From contig JACQWX010000073.1 in assembly GCA_016209035.1 (NCBI GenBank), positions 1 to 57,206 on the forward strand: DNA of 57,206 nt. The letters are read 5' to 3'. The translations under genes were made by a program, and so were the position numbers. Shown in pieces: positions 39,241 to 47,969 of this stretch (the first letter of the stretch is position 1; each line of letters opens with the position of its first letter). This DNA comes from Elusimicrobiota bacterium. GTDB taxonomy: Bacteria > Elusimicrobiota > Elusimicrobia > UBA1565 > UBA9628. A model generated the notes under the pieces. That model was given only the letters and a program-made list of their open reading frames with translations. It made no database searches and had not been told where the DNA came from.

Positions 39241-41432
39241 GGCGGCGTCGACGCCGCCCGCAGGCTTCGCGAAGACGGCATGGGACCGGCGGCCAGCCAG
39301 CGGCGGAAGGCCTCCAAGGCAGCCTCCCGCTTGGCGGAGTCAGTCGGGGCGGGCCCGTCGGGACAAGCCGCCAATCCACCGGCCGGACCGCTGCCGGGAC
39401 CGCCCGGCTCATCCGCCTTCCACACCTTCAGGGCGAAGGCATCAAGGATGGCGGCCGATCCTTGCGCGCGCCGCGTCAACCAAACGAGCACCGCATCCTC
39501 GCCAGTCCTGATGTCGATCGAAGTGGCGCCGTAACCCGCGAAACGCGGCGCGGCGCCCGCTCCCGGCATCAGGAGGCCCGTCAGCATCGATTGGAGGCTC
39601 ATCGCGTTCGCATGCGGCTGGAACTTGAGGTCCCTGAGCAGCCACGCGTCGGCAGGCCCCGTCGGGTCGAGACATCGGCTGATGGCTCCTCGGGTCCGAA
39701 GGCCGAAAAGCTTTCGCCTGATCCCCCGGAGCAGGCCAGCCAAGGCGGCTGCCTCATCCTCCCGCCCCCAGAGAGCGTTGTGGACATCGAGTTGGACGCG
39801 GAACCTGGATGTGTCCGACAGCACGGCCCGGCAATGATCCGGCAGCTCCTTCGGATGGTATTCAGGGTAATGGAACCACAGGAACGCGTCGCGCCCTTCC
39901 GGATGCGGCAGCCGGACGCGAAGCCCGCCGTTCTCGATCGCCTCCACGCTGCGCACCGGCCACCCGCCCACGTTCCCAATCCCCGGCCAAAGGTCCTCGC
40001 CGAACACGTCCCACATCGACGACGACAACCCCGCGAAGCGCGGATCATAAGACGGATATCCCCGCCAATCCTTGGCCGGCGGGATCTCCAAGGCCGCGAT
40101 GGCGCGCAGCGCGGCCTTCAGCGTCGCCGGCGCGACGTCCGCGGGTTCCTCAACGACAACGTTGAGATATCGCACCAAGAAACCGATCCCCTGCTGAGTC
40201 CCGGGATGGCCGAGCCGGATACTCAGGGGCGTCCCCCGGCAGCGCATGCTCACGCAAAAGATCGGCTGGTGATCGCAGTAGATGTCGTCCACCTTCAAAT
40301 CTTCATGACTGCAGCCCAGAAGCGCCTGCTGCAGATGGTATTCCGGAACGGGTATCTCGAGGCAGCGCTGCGCATGGAGCCGCAATCGCTCTTGCCGGCG
40401 GCGCATCCTGGCCCTTGTCTTCTTGCCGGCCATCCTCGCCAATACATCCTCGACGCCATAGTCCGTCACCGGCATGAATTCCTGCTGCTTGGTCGGGTAG
40501 AAGCTGTCGCAATTCCACAAAGTCCTGAAGGGGGCGCAGATGGCCAGCAGTCGGCATGACCGGCAGATCCAACGGTAGGGGTCTTCCCTGTAGAGGTCGA
40601 GGTATCGATGCATGGGGCCGAGCTTCGACTTGTCCTCGAAGTTGCAGTAGACTCGGACAGCGTCGGCCAAGTGCATGACGGAGAATGAATAGTGTTCCCA
40701 GCCCGGGACCAGGCACAACGGCAGCAGGTCGAAACTTATCTCGCGCGTCGGCTCCCACCTTTCCAGGAAAGAGACGAGCTCCTCCCTCCTCCCCGCGAAC
40801 GGCTCGAGCAGGTAGTCCGCCGTCCTCGACTTGGCCGGGAACATGCCGCCGATCATGTAGCTGCGAAAGGAGGTTCCCAGGGCCTGGCGCAGCAGGGCCT
40901 CGATGGCCTCAAGCTTCATGAAGTTATAACGGAACAAGACGGTCTTCGGCTGGACAAGGAGCTGCCGGTGCGGCCGCTCCCTGTTGTGCTGCGCGACATG
41001 CTCCAGGCCGCGCCAGAAATTGTCGAAGAGGCGCGGGGAGGTCCGCGTGCCCTGCGCGAAACTCTCGGCATCCGCGTAGTGGGCGGACACCTGAGAGAAG
41101 GCGAGCCCGGCGTCGGCCAATTCCCAGACGAAGTCCTTGCGCGAGAAGGCCTGCCCATTGGAGAACGCTGCGACCTCAAGCCCCAGAGAGCGCGCGTAGC
41201 GGATGATGTCCAGGATGTCCCGCCGGAGCAGGGCTTCCGCTCCCATGAAGATGACCTCAGACGACTTCCGCGCAGAAGCGCGCAGCATGGCTCGGACCCG
41301 TTCGAACGACGGCTCGTCCCATCCCTTGCGGTCGCCCTCAAAACAGAAGACGCACCCCTGGTTGCACCGCTTCGTGATGTTCAACGCCGTGTGCAGATTA
41401 TCCGAGCCCGCCGGCGGCTTCGTTTCCCCCAT
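39237..41432 (-). CDS. Radical SAM protein with a long C-terminal extension, coupled to the PP-loop gene
   Basis: A 731-residue protein. The radical SAM motif CNQGCVFC places C23, C27 and C30 after NITKR. The core continues with EVIFMGAEALLRRDILDIIR and VAAFSNGQAF. Near residue 305 is a second cysteine cluster (CRSCRLLAIC), perhaps an auxiliary Fe-S or SPASM-like site. The last about 350 residues appear to contain two or three diverged copies of one beta-alpha domain (IFCVSMRCRGTPLSIRLGHP; DAFLWFHYPEYHPKELPDHC; DAVLVWLTRRAQGSAAILDA). The start has a GAGGAT Shine-Dalgarno 5 nt upstream. It likely modifies a peptide or small molecule; the substrate is unknown. Confidence 0.72.
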   Translation of the reverse strand: MGETKPPAGSDNLHTALNITKRCNQGCVFCFEGDRKGWDEPSFERVRAMLRASARKSSEVIFMGAEALLRRDILDIIRYARSLGLEVAAFSNGQAFSRKDFVWELADAGLAFSQVSAHYADAESFAQGTRTSPRLFDNFWRGLEHVAQHNRERPHRQLLVQPKTVLFRYNFMKLEAIEALLRQALGTSFRSYMIGGMFPAKSRTADYLLEPFAGRREELVSFLERWEPTREISFDLLPLCLVPGWEHYSFSVMHLADAVRVYCNFEDKSKLGPMHRYLDLYREDPYRWICRSCRLLAICAPFRTLWNCDSFYPTKQQEFMPVTDYGVEDVLARMAGKKTRARMRRRQERLRLHAQRCLEIPVPEYHLQQALLGCSHEDLKVDDIYCDHQPIFCVSMRCRGTPLSIRLGHPGTQQGIGFLVRYLNVVVEEPADVAPATLKAALRAIAALEIPPAKDWRGYPSYDPRFAGLSSSMWDVFGEDLWPGIGNVGGWPVRSVEAIENGGLRVRLPHPEGRDAFLWFHYPEYHPKELPDHCRAVLSDTSRFRVQLDVHNALWGREDEAAALAGLLRGIRRKLFGLRTRGAISRCLDPTGPADAWLLRDLKFQPHANAMSLQSMLTGLLMPGAGAAPRFAGYGATSIDIRTGEDAVLVWLTRRAQGSAAILDAFALKVWKADEPGGPGSGPAGGLAACPDGPAPTDSAKREAALEAFRRWLAAGPMPSSRSLRAASTPP

Positions 41433-41460
41433 GTGATATCCTCGATGATGACGTCGACAA

Positions 41461-41476
41461 GGTATGATACCATACC
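41461..41476. promoter_or_regulatory. Inverted repeat upstream of the radical SAM gene
   Basis: GGTATG and CATACC flank ATAC in the divergent region between the radical SAM gene (starting at 41432, leftward) and the small membrane gene at 41599. The spacing from the radical SAM start (about 30 bp) fits an operator near its promoter. Evidence is symmetry and position only. Confidence 0.3.
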
Positions 41477-41598
41477 ATGTAAAGGCAGCGGACGCGTCTC
41501 CGGCGCCCCATGGCCGTCCCAGGCAATATGTTACCATTGCAACAAAAGAGGAGGGGTCGGCGTTATCCATGAGGTGGACGCCTGGGGAGGCTGTCTGA

Positions 41599-41979
41599 GT
41601 GGGCGCGGTCAGGCTCTTCGTCTTGGGCGGGGCCGTCTATGCCTTCTTCCTCCTCGCCTTCCCCGAATGGACGGGGGGCGGCGCCTACCATCTGGCGTCC
41701 ACGGGATTGGTCTGCCTGGGGGCGGGCGGGGTGTTCGCCTTCCTGAAGACGCTCCAGGTCCGATCTCTCCCGGTCACGGCGTCCTACGAGCTGGGGTTCC
41801 TGGTGGCGGTCTTGATGTACTTCCTCTTCACCTGGCCGTGCAAACCCCTGCCCATCCAGCAGTTCGGCCAAGGCTACCGGCCCACCAGGGCCGACGCGGC
41901 GCAAGGCTTGAGGAGGCTCGGCCTCGACCCGGACTCGGGCGCGGCCAAGGCTGTCGTGAGCCTCTTCCCCAAACCATGA
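41599..41979 (+). CDS. Small membrane protein of unknown function
   Basis: A 126-residue protein with three hydrophobic segments (FVLGGAVYAFFLLAFPEW; ASTGLVCLGAGGVFAFLKTL; ELGFLVAVLMYFLFTWP) and a soluble C-terminal tail (RADAAQGLRRLGLDPDSGAA). The frame starts with GTG at 41599. Its stop overlaps the next gene's ATG (ATGA). It is the first gene of the efflux operon and may be an accessory subunit, or be unrelated to efflux. No family recognised. Confidence 0.5.
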   Translation: MGAVRLFVLGGAVYAFFLLAFPEWTGGGAYHLASTGLVCLGAGGVFAFLKTLQVRSLPVTASYELGFLVAVLMYFLFTWPCKPLPIQQFGQGYRPTRADAAQGLRRLGLDPDSGAAKAVVSLFPKP

Positions 41980-43679
41980 GACCACCCAACCTCGTTCCCA
42001 AGCCGGGCTGGATCCCGATCGACCCTTTCTGGCAGCTGAGGACCAAGAGCGTCTTCATCTCCAGGGACGGATCGGACGGCAAGCTCATGATCCGCTATTT
42101 CCGCACGGCGGCAGGGGACTCGCTCAAGGCCCTGGTCTGGTTCGGGCCCGCGACCGAAGGGCCTCCGGGCCACGCTCATGGCGGAAGCGTCGCGGCTGTC
42201 CTCGACGAGGTCCTGGGCGCCGCTGCCTGGGCCCGCGGCCTGGTGGTGATGACGGCCAAGATCACGGTCAAGTTCCGGCGCGTGGTCCCTCTCGGGACCG
42301 TGGCCACGGTCGAAGCCAGGGTCCGGCGCGCCGGGCAATCGCGCGTGGTGGTCGCGGGGGAACTCGCGGACGGCCGCGGCAGGACCTGCGCAGAGGCGGA
42401 AGGGGTCTTCGTCAAGGTATTGAAGGCCTCCTGGGGGGTGCGGTTCCTGGCATTGTGTTTTTTGCTGGGCTCGGGCCTTGCGGAAGCGGCGCAAATCAAG
42501 CCCGACCTTCGCTGGGAAGACTGCGTGGGCCTGGCCCTGCGGCACAACCCCGATCTCGCGGCCGCGCGACTCTCCCATGAGGCTGCGCGGGCGGGCTACA
42601 AGGGCGCGTTCAGCTCCCTCATGCCGAGCCTCTCTCTCTCCAACGGCGTCTCGGACTCGGACACCAGCGCCAAGCAGTCCTGGCAGGCCCAGGGCTCCTT
42701 AGGCCTGGATCTCTTCAACATGGGCAACTACGCCTTCATCCGGTCGAACTCCGCCGCCTTGCGCCAGACCGAAGCGGCCTTAAGGCTCAAGTCGGCGGAC
42801 TTGAGAGCCAGCCTAGCCAAGGCCTTCGCCCAGCTCCTCTACGCGCAGGACGCCGTCGGAGTGGCGGACCGGATCCAGGCCGTGCGCCAGGCCAACGCCG
42901 ACCTCGTTTCCCTGAAGTACGATTCCGGCCGCGAGTCCAGGGGCAACATGCTCAGGGCCAAGGCGGACCTCTCCGCCGCCAAGGCCGACGCCCTCGCGGC
43001 CCGCCGGGATGTCCGGACCGCCCGCATCGCTCTCAACAGGCTGCTCGGCATGGACGACTACGCCGTCGTCTCGGCGACTGGGACTTGGGCCCTGCCGGTC
43101 GTGCCGCCGGAACCAGGTCCTCAGCCGCTTCGAGGGCATCCCCGGCTGGCCTCCCTGCAAGCCTCGGTGGACTCCAGCAAGGCTGACGTGGCCTCGGCGT
43201 TCTCGAGCCTGTGGCCCACGGTCTCAGCCGGCTATTCGCGCTCCTGGCAGGACACGGATTACTTCCCGGACCGGCCCCACTGGAGCGCCGGAGGGACCTT
43301 GAGCTACAAGCTCTTCTCCGGGGGGCCGACCGCGGTCTACTATGCGGCATCGAAGTCGAAGAAGAACCTGGAGAAGGCCGATGAGAACCTCCGATCCGGG
43401 ACCAGCGCTTTGCGCTCGACCCTGGAATCAGCCTGGGCCGCCCTCGCCTCGGCCGCCTCGGACGTGGCCGTCGGCGCGGAGTCGCTCGAGGCCGCGCGGC
43501 AGCGCAACGACGAGGCCTCGGTGCGCTACGCCACGGGCCTCATGAACTTCGAGAACTGGGAGGCCGTGGTCACCGAGTTCGTCCAATCGGAGAAGTACTA
43601 CGTCCGCGTGATCAGGGACGCCGTGTCCGCGATGGCCGACTGGGACAACGCCCTGGGCAGACCCCTGGAGGGACCGTGA
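41976..43679 (+). CDS. HotDog thioesterase-like domain in frame with a TolC-type outer-membrane efflux protein
   Basis: A 567-residue open frame. Residues 1-150 match a PaaI/HotDog thioesterase (GPPGHAHGGSVAAVLDEVLG, AKITVKFRRVVPLGTVATVE, GRGRTCAEAEGVFV). Residues 155-172 look like a bacterial signal peptide starting at a GTG (42438): VRFLALCFLLGSGLAEAAQ. Residues 175-567 form a TolC/OEP protein with two helical repeats (WEDCVGLALRHNPDLAAARL; LQASVDSSKADVASAFSSLW). With no stop between them, either a fusion is made or, more likely, the ribosome reinitiates at GTG 42438 to export TolC. It overlaps both neighbours by 4 bp. Confidence 0.7.
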   Translation: MRPPNLVPKPGWIPIDPFWQLRTKSVFISRDGSDGKLMIRYFRTAAGDSLKALVWFGPATEGPPGHAHGGSVAAVLDEVLGAAAWARGLVVMTAKITVKFRRVVPLGTVATVEARVRRAGQSRVVVAGELADGRGRTCAEAEGVFVKVLKASWGVRFLALCFLLGSGLAEAAQIKPDLRWEDCVGLALRHNPDLAAARLSHEAARAGYKGAFSSLMPSLSLSNGVSDSDTSAKQSWQAQGSLGLDLFNMGNYAFIRSNSAALRQTEAALRLKSADLRASLAKAFAQLLYAQDAVGVADRIQAVRQANADLVSLKYDSGRESRGNMLRAKADLSAAKADALAARRDVRTARIALNRLLGMDDYAVVSATGTWALPVVPPEPGPQPLRGHPRLASLQASVDSSKADVASAFSSLWPTVSAGYSRSWQDTDYFPDRPHWSAGGTLSYKLFSGGPTAVYYAASKSKKNLEKADENLRSGTSALRSTLESAWAALASAASDVAVGAESLEAARQRNDEASVRYATGLMNFENWEAVVTEFVQSEKYYVRVIRDAVSAMADWDNALGRPLEGP

Positions 43680-44713
43680 AGACCAAGATCGCGATCACAG
43701 CCCTCGTACTGGCCGGCGCGGCCGCGGCTTTCCTCTACACAAGGCAGAAGGCGAACGGCAAGGACCAGATGCGCACGGTCACGGCGGAGTCCGGGCCCAT
43801 CATGGAGGCGGTGGAGGCCACGGGGAGCGTCGAACCCATGAACCGCGTGGAGGTGCGCTCGCCCATCGCGGGCAGGATCGACCAGCTCCTGGCCGAGGAG
43901 GGGGACAAGGTCGCGGCCGGCCGGATCGTGGCCTGGATGAGCTCGTCCGACCGCGTGGCGGTCCTCGACGCCGCCAAGGCCAAAGGCAAGGAGGAGCACC
44001 TTCGCTGGCTCGACGCCTACAAGCCCACGCCCATCGTGGCTCCCATCTCGGGGGACGTCATCCTGCGCAACGTGGTCGTGGGAGAGCAGGTCGCCGCCAG
44101 CGCCATCATCTACGCGGTCTCGGACCGCCTCATCGTGTCCGCGTCCGTGGACGAGTCCGACATCGGCAGGGTCAAGGTCGGCATGCCCGCCGAGATCACG
44201 CTCGACTCCTACCCGGACAAGACGGCGGTCGGGAAGGTCTTCCGCATCCTCTTCGAGGGCAAGAACGTCTCCAACGTCATCACTTACATGGTGAAGATCT
44301 CACCGAACAGGATCCCGCCGTACTTCAGGTCCCAGATGACCGCCAACATCAAGCTCGTCATCCGGAGGAAGCCCGACGCGGTGCTCCTCCTCTCGAACGC
44401 CGTCCGGGAAGGCCGCGGGGGAGACAAGACCGTGCTCGCGCCCGGGCCGGACGGGAAGCCCGCGCGGTTGCCCGTCGAGGTCGGCATCGAGAGCGGGGAG
44501 ATGACCGAGATCGTCTCCGGCTTGAAGCCCGGCGACCAGGTCTACCTACAGTCCAAACGCTACACGCCCCAGTCGGGCCCGATGTCGAGCCTGCTCTCCT
44601 TCGGCAGGAGGCCCGGCGGCGGGGCACCCGGCCAACAGCCGGGTCGGCCTGGACAGACCCAGCAGGGCGCAGGGGCGCAGCGCAGCCGCCGCTCCGCCGC
44701 GCCCGGGGACTGA
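43676..44713 (+). CDS. MacA/HlyD-type periplasmic adaptor of an efflux pump
   Basis: A 345-residue membrane-fusion protein. It has an N-terminal anchor (IAITALVLAGAAAAFLY), a lipoyl-like half (VEVRSPIAGRIDQLLAEEGD), an unusually short alpha-hairpin (about 25 residues), the second lipoyl half (TPIVAPISGDVILRNVVVGE), a beta-barrel domain (VSASVDESDIGRVKVGMPAE) and a membrane-proximal domain (VEVGIESGEMTEIVSGLKPG). A low-complexity Gly/Gln/Arg tail ends it. It links MacB-like permease and TolC. The GTG start overlaps the TolC stop (GTGA). Confidence 0.8.
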   Translation: MKTKIAITALVLAGAAAAFLYTRQKANGKDQMRTVTAESGPIMEAVEATGSVEPMNRVEVRSPIAGRIDQLLAEEGDKVAAGRIVAWMSSSDRVAVLDAAKAKGKEEHLRWLDAYKPTPIVAPISGDVILRNVVVGEQVAASAIIYAVSDRLIVSASVDESDIGRVKVGMPAEITLDSYPDKTAVGKVFRILFEGKNVSNVITYMVKISPNRIPPYFRSQMTANIKLVIRRKPDAVLLLSNAVREGRGGDKTVLAPGPDGKPARLPVEVGIESGEMTEIVSGLKPGDQVYLQSKRYTPQSGPMSSLLSFGRRPGGGAPGQQPGRPGQTQQGAGAQRSRRSAAPGD

Positions 44714-44762
44714 CGGCCATGGCCAGGCACCGCTCTCCCTTAGGCCAGGGGTCGGAGGACTG

Positions 44763-46748
44763 ATGGCTCTCATCGAACTTTCAGGCATCACCCGGCGCTA
44801 CCAGATGGCCGGGGAGGAGCTCAAGATCCTCAAGGGGATCGACCTCTCCATCGAGGAGGGGGAGTTCGTGGCCATCATGGGCCCGTCCGGCTCGGGCAAG
44901 TCCACCCTCCTCCAGATCCTCGGCATGCTCGACAAGCCCACCTCCGGCTCCTACCGCCTGGCCGGCAAGGACGTCTCGATGCTCGCCGAGGACGAGGCCG
45001 CGGCCATCCGCTCGCGCTTCATCGGGTTCGTGTTCCAGATGTTCAACCTGCTCTCGCGCACCTCGGCGATCGAGAACGTGATGCTCCCCATGATCTACTC
45101 TGGCGCGGCCCTGCGCGAGGAGCGGGCGCGGGACCTCCTGCGCGAGGTGGGTTTGGGCGACCGGGTCTCTCATAAGCCCAACCAGCTCTCCGGCGGCCAG
45201 CAGCAGCGCGTGGCCATCGCGCGCGCCATGGCCAACCGCCCCAAGGTCATCTTCGCCGACGAGCCCACCGGCAACCTCGCCACCGACCAGTCCGCCGAAC
45301 TCCTCGAGTTACTCAAGCTCCTCAACAAGGGCGGGGTCACGGTCGTCATCGTGACCCACGACCGCGACGTGGCCGAGCACGCCCAGCGCGTCATCAGTAT
45401 CCGCGACGGCATGGTGGTCTCGGACACCCCCAGGGGCGAGGGCGCCGGGGCCCCGGCCCGCGGCAATGTCGCGACCGCGACCAATCCATCGAGGCTCTCC
45501 TCCTCCCTGGCCAAGCCGGCAGGCTGGAGCCCGGCCGAATTCCGGGAGTACTGGGCCTCGGCCATGCGCGCCATGGCGGCCAACAAGGTGAGGTCTGGCC
45601 TCTCCATGCTCGGCATCCTCATCGGCGTGGCCGCGGTCATCGCCATGCTGGCCCTGGGCAAAGGGGCGCAGAAGTCCATCGAGCGCCAGCTGGCCAGCCT
45701 GGGCTCGAACCTGGTCATGCTCATGCCGGGCTCGCCCTCCTCGCACGGCGTGCGCATCGAACGTGGGTCCGCGAGCCGTCTCGAGCTGGAGGACTTGAAG
45801 GCCGTGGCCAAGGCCAACCCCCACATCGTGGCCGCGGACGGCAACGTGAACGGGCAGGTCCAGGTGGTCTTCGCGGACAAGAACGCCAACACCCAGGCCA
45901 CGGGGGCCACCCCCGTCTACGCGACCATGCGCAACGCCCAGCCCTACTACGGCAGGTTCTTCACCGAGTCCGAGAACGAGCGCTTGTCGAGGGTGGTGCT
46001 CCTGGGGCAGACCGTGGTCACCAACCTCTTCGGCGCCGAGAACCCGGTGGGCAAGACCGTCAAGCTCAACCGCATCGGGTTCCAGGTCATCGGCATCCTG
46101 CCCGCCAAGGGAGCGGGAGGCTTCCGCGACCAGGACGACATGGTGCTGGTGCCCTTGAAGACCGCCATGCGCAGGCTCGTGGGGAAGAAGTACCTCAACA
46201 ACATCGCCTTCGAATGCGACGCCCCGGAGAACATCGCTCCCGCCATCGCAGACGTCCGCGCCCTGATGCGCAAGCGCAACCGGCTCCCGGACTGGAAGGA
46301 GGATGACTTCGACCTCAGGAACATGGCCGACATCCAGGCCGCGCTCGAGGGCACGACCAAGACCTTCGCGACGCTCCTGGGCATCGTGGCCACGATCTCG
46401 CTCCTGGTCGGAGGCATCGGCATCATGAACATCATGCTCGTGTCCGTGAGCGAGCGCACCCGCGAGATCGGGCTGAGGAAGGCCCTGGGAGCCACTAGAC
46501 GGGCCATCCTCTCCCAGTTCCTCATGGAGTCCGCCTCCCTGGCCGCCCTGGGCGGGATCATCGGCATCTTGATCGGAGCGGGGGTCTCCCTGGGCATCTC
46601 GAAGCTCGCGGGCTGGGCGGTCCTAGTCACCCCTCAGTCGGTGGCGCTCTCCTTCGTCTTCTCCGCCGGGGTGGGCGTGGTGTTCGGGTACTGGCCCGCG
46701 CGGCGGGCCTCGCTCCTCTCCCCGATCGAGGCTCTCCGGTACGAATAG
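44763..46748 (+). CDS. macB: MacB-type ABC transporter, ATPase fused to FtsX-like permease
   Basis: A 661-residue MacB. The ATPase has Walker A GPSGSGKST near 40, the Q-loop FVFQMFNLLSRTS, signature LSGGQQQRVAIARAMA, Walker B VIFADEP and the H-loop VIVTHD. A linker leads to TM1 (GLSMLGILIGVAAVIAMLAL), a large periplasmic domain, and three C-terminal helices with the FtsX motif MNIMLVSVSERTREIGLRKA. It drives mechanotransmission with MacA and TolC to export peptides, lipids or antibiotics. The ATG is preceded by GGAGG. Confidence 0.9.
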   Translation: MALIELSGITRRYQMAGEELKILKGIDLSIEEGEFVAIMGPSGSGKSTLLQILGMLDKPTSGSYRLAGKDVSMLAEDEAAAIRSRFIGFVFQMFNLLSRTSAIENVMLPMIYSGAALREERARDLLREVGLGDRVSHKPNQLSGGQQQRVAIARAMANRPKVIFADEPTGNLATDQSAELLELLKLLNKGGVTVVIVTHDRDVAEHAQRVISIRDGMVVSDTPRGEGAGAPARGNVATATNPSRLSSSLAKPAGWSPAEFREYWASAMRAMAANKVRSGLSMLGILIGVAAVIAMLALGKGAQKSIERQLASLGSNLVMLMPGSPSSHGVRIERGSASRLELEDLKAVAKANPHIVAADGNVNGQVQVVFADKNANTQATGATPVYATMRNAQPYYGRFFTESENERLSRVVLLGQTVVTNLFGAENPVGKTVKLNRIGFQVIGILPAKGAGGFRDQDDMVLVPLKTAMRRLVGKKYLNNIAFECDAPENIAPAIADVRALMRKRNRLPDWKEDDFDLRNMADIQAALEGTTKTFATLLGIVATISLLVGGIGIMNIMLVSVSERTREIGLRKALGATRRAILSQFLMESASLAALGGIIGILIGAGVSLGISKLAGWAVLVTPQSVALSFVFSAGVGVVFGYWPARRASLLSPIEALRYE

Positions 46749-47461
46749 TGGTGACCATGGACCAGGCCGACGACGCGGACCAGATTCCCGCGTGGGTGAC
46801 TTCGGGGATACGCCGGGCCGCCGTCTTCACCGCCCTGTCATGGTCGGCGCCGTTCGCCGCGGCTGCGGCCTTGTTCCTCGCCATCGCCGGGTGCCTGGCG
46901 TACGGGGTCTTCGACAGCAAGTTCCCGCCCCTGTTCTGGATGACGGTGTTCCTCGCCGCCATGGGCCTGCTGGGCTGGGAGCTGTTCAAGAGCCTCCGGC
47001 TCATCCTGCGGCCGGCGGGCTCGGAGGAGATCGCCTACCTCAGGCGCTTCGGCTCTTTCCCCGGCGTCGCGGACCGCGTCGGGCAAGAGCTCCAGAATCC
47101 CATCAACGCGAGGTTCGGCAAGGAGGCCGTGGTCGCCCAGGAATGGCTGGTCGTCTCAGGCGGCAGGCGGTTCGCGGTACGCCGTCTCGACGACCTGGTC
47201 TGGGTCTTCCCGAGGAAGACGACCATCCGGTTGGCCTGGGTCATCCCGGTCTGGCGCACCCATACCGTGGAGTTCCGGTTCGCGGTCGGGCCGGACGCGG
47301 TCGCGAGATGCTCCGAGGAGGCCGGGGCGGAGCTGCTGGATCACCTGGCCAGGCGCTTCCCGTGGGTCGCGCTGGGCGACACGGAGGAGACCGAGCGGCT
47401 CTGGGATCACCATCGCGAGACCCTCGTCGAGGCCGTCCGGGAGAAGAGAAGGACCGGCTAG
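46748..47461 (+). CDS. Membrane protein of unknown function, efflux operon end
   Basis: A 237-residue protein with two membrane helices (AAALFLAIAGCLAYGVF; FWMTVFLAAMGLLGWELF) followed by a soluble domain. The soluble part contains EEIAYLRRFGSFPGVADRVG, AQEWLVVSGGRRFAVRRLDD and LVWVFPRKTTIRLAWVIPVW, giving a resemblance to DUF6709-type proteins. The GTG at 46748 overlaps the macB stop; GTG 46751 or ATG 46757 are alternatives. It could be an accessory factor of the pump. It ends tail to tail with a tiny leftward gene. Confidence 0.55.
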   Translation: MVTMDQADDADQIPAWVTSGIRRAAVFTALSWSAPFAAAAALFLAIAGCLAYGVFDSKFPPLFWMTVFLAAMGLLGWELFKSLRLILRPAGSEEIAYLRRFGSFPGVADRVGQELQNPINARFGKEAVVAQEWLVVSGGRRFAVRRLDDLVWVFPRKTTIRLAWVIPVWRTHTVEFRFAVGPDAVARCSEEAGAELLDHLARRFPWVALGDTEETERLWDHHRETLVEAVREKRRTG

Positions 47462-47619
47462 GAACGCGCGAACTTGAAGGGGAACTTATTGCCCATGACG
47501 CGCTGGTTCATGGTCCGGCCCAGGTTGGGCACATGGTCGTCGCGCGGGTCGTCGATGCCGTAGGCGGCGTTGAACACGACCGCCGGGACCGCCAGCACGG
47601 CTTTCCTCACTCTGAGCAT
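47458..47619 (-). CDS. Possible small exported peptide (53 residues)
   Basis: A 53-residue frame with a strong ribosome site (AAGGAG 8 nt before the ATG at 47619). The N-terminus VRKAVLAVPAVVFNAAYG looks like a signal peptide; the remainder (DDPRDDHVPNLGRTMNQRVM, GNKFPFKFARS) is hydrophilic and basic. It ends inside the stop codon region of the convergent membrane gene. I recognise no homologue. The clear ribosome site and signal-like start make it more than chance. Confidence 0.4.
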   Translation of the reverse strand: MLRVRKAVLAVPAVVFNAAYGIDDPRDDHVPNLGRTMNQRVMGNKFPFKFARS

Positions 47620-47729
47620 CGCGCCGTCTCCTTCGGAGGCGCAGCCAGCGCCCCGACGCCCACGCTGTCAAGCCGCCGGGAAAAATGTCACAATGGTCCG
47701 GACCCGACGCCTGGGCTGGAGGCAAACCG

Positions 47730-47909
47730 ATGTTCAACCCTGGATGGGGAGAATGGCTTCTCGTCGCGGTGGTCGTGCTCCTGCTCTTCGGAGCCAAGCG
47801 GCTGCCCGAGGTCGCCGAGAGTTTCGGCAAGTCGATCAAATCGTTCAAGAAGGGGATGAAGGAGGAACAGGAGAAAAAAGATGTTGATGAGACGAAACCC
47901 AAGGTCTGA
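47730..47909 (+). CDS. tatA: TatA/TatE-type twin-arginine translocase subunit
   Basis: A 59-residue protein with the TatA layout: a short N-terminal membrane helix (EWLLVAVVVLLLFGAKRLPE, with the hinge FGAKRLPE), an amphipathic helix (VAESFGKSIKSFKKGMKEEQ) and an acidic-basic tail (KKDVDETKPKV). TatA oligomers form the pore for folded exported proteins. No tatB or tatC is present in the window. A GGAGG lies 8 nt before the ATG. Confidence 0.88.
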   Translation: MFNPGWGEWLLVAVVVLLLFGAKRLPEVAESFGKSIKSFKKGMKEEQEKKDVDETKPKV

Positions 47910-47969
47910 GGCCACAACGGCCTCTATCCCCCTCAATGCTCGCCCCCCCGCGGGGGAGGCTCACAGCAC

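Noticed and set aside
41432-41598. A precursor peptide for the radical SAM/PP-loop pair in the upstream gap
   Set aside because: No frame over 20 codons with a ribosome site and no cysteine- or glycine-rich core.
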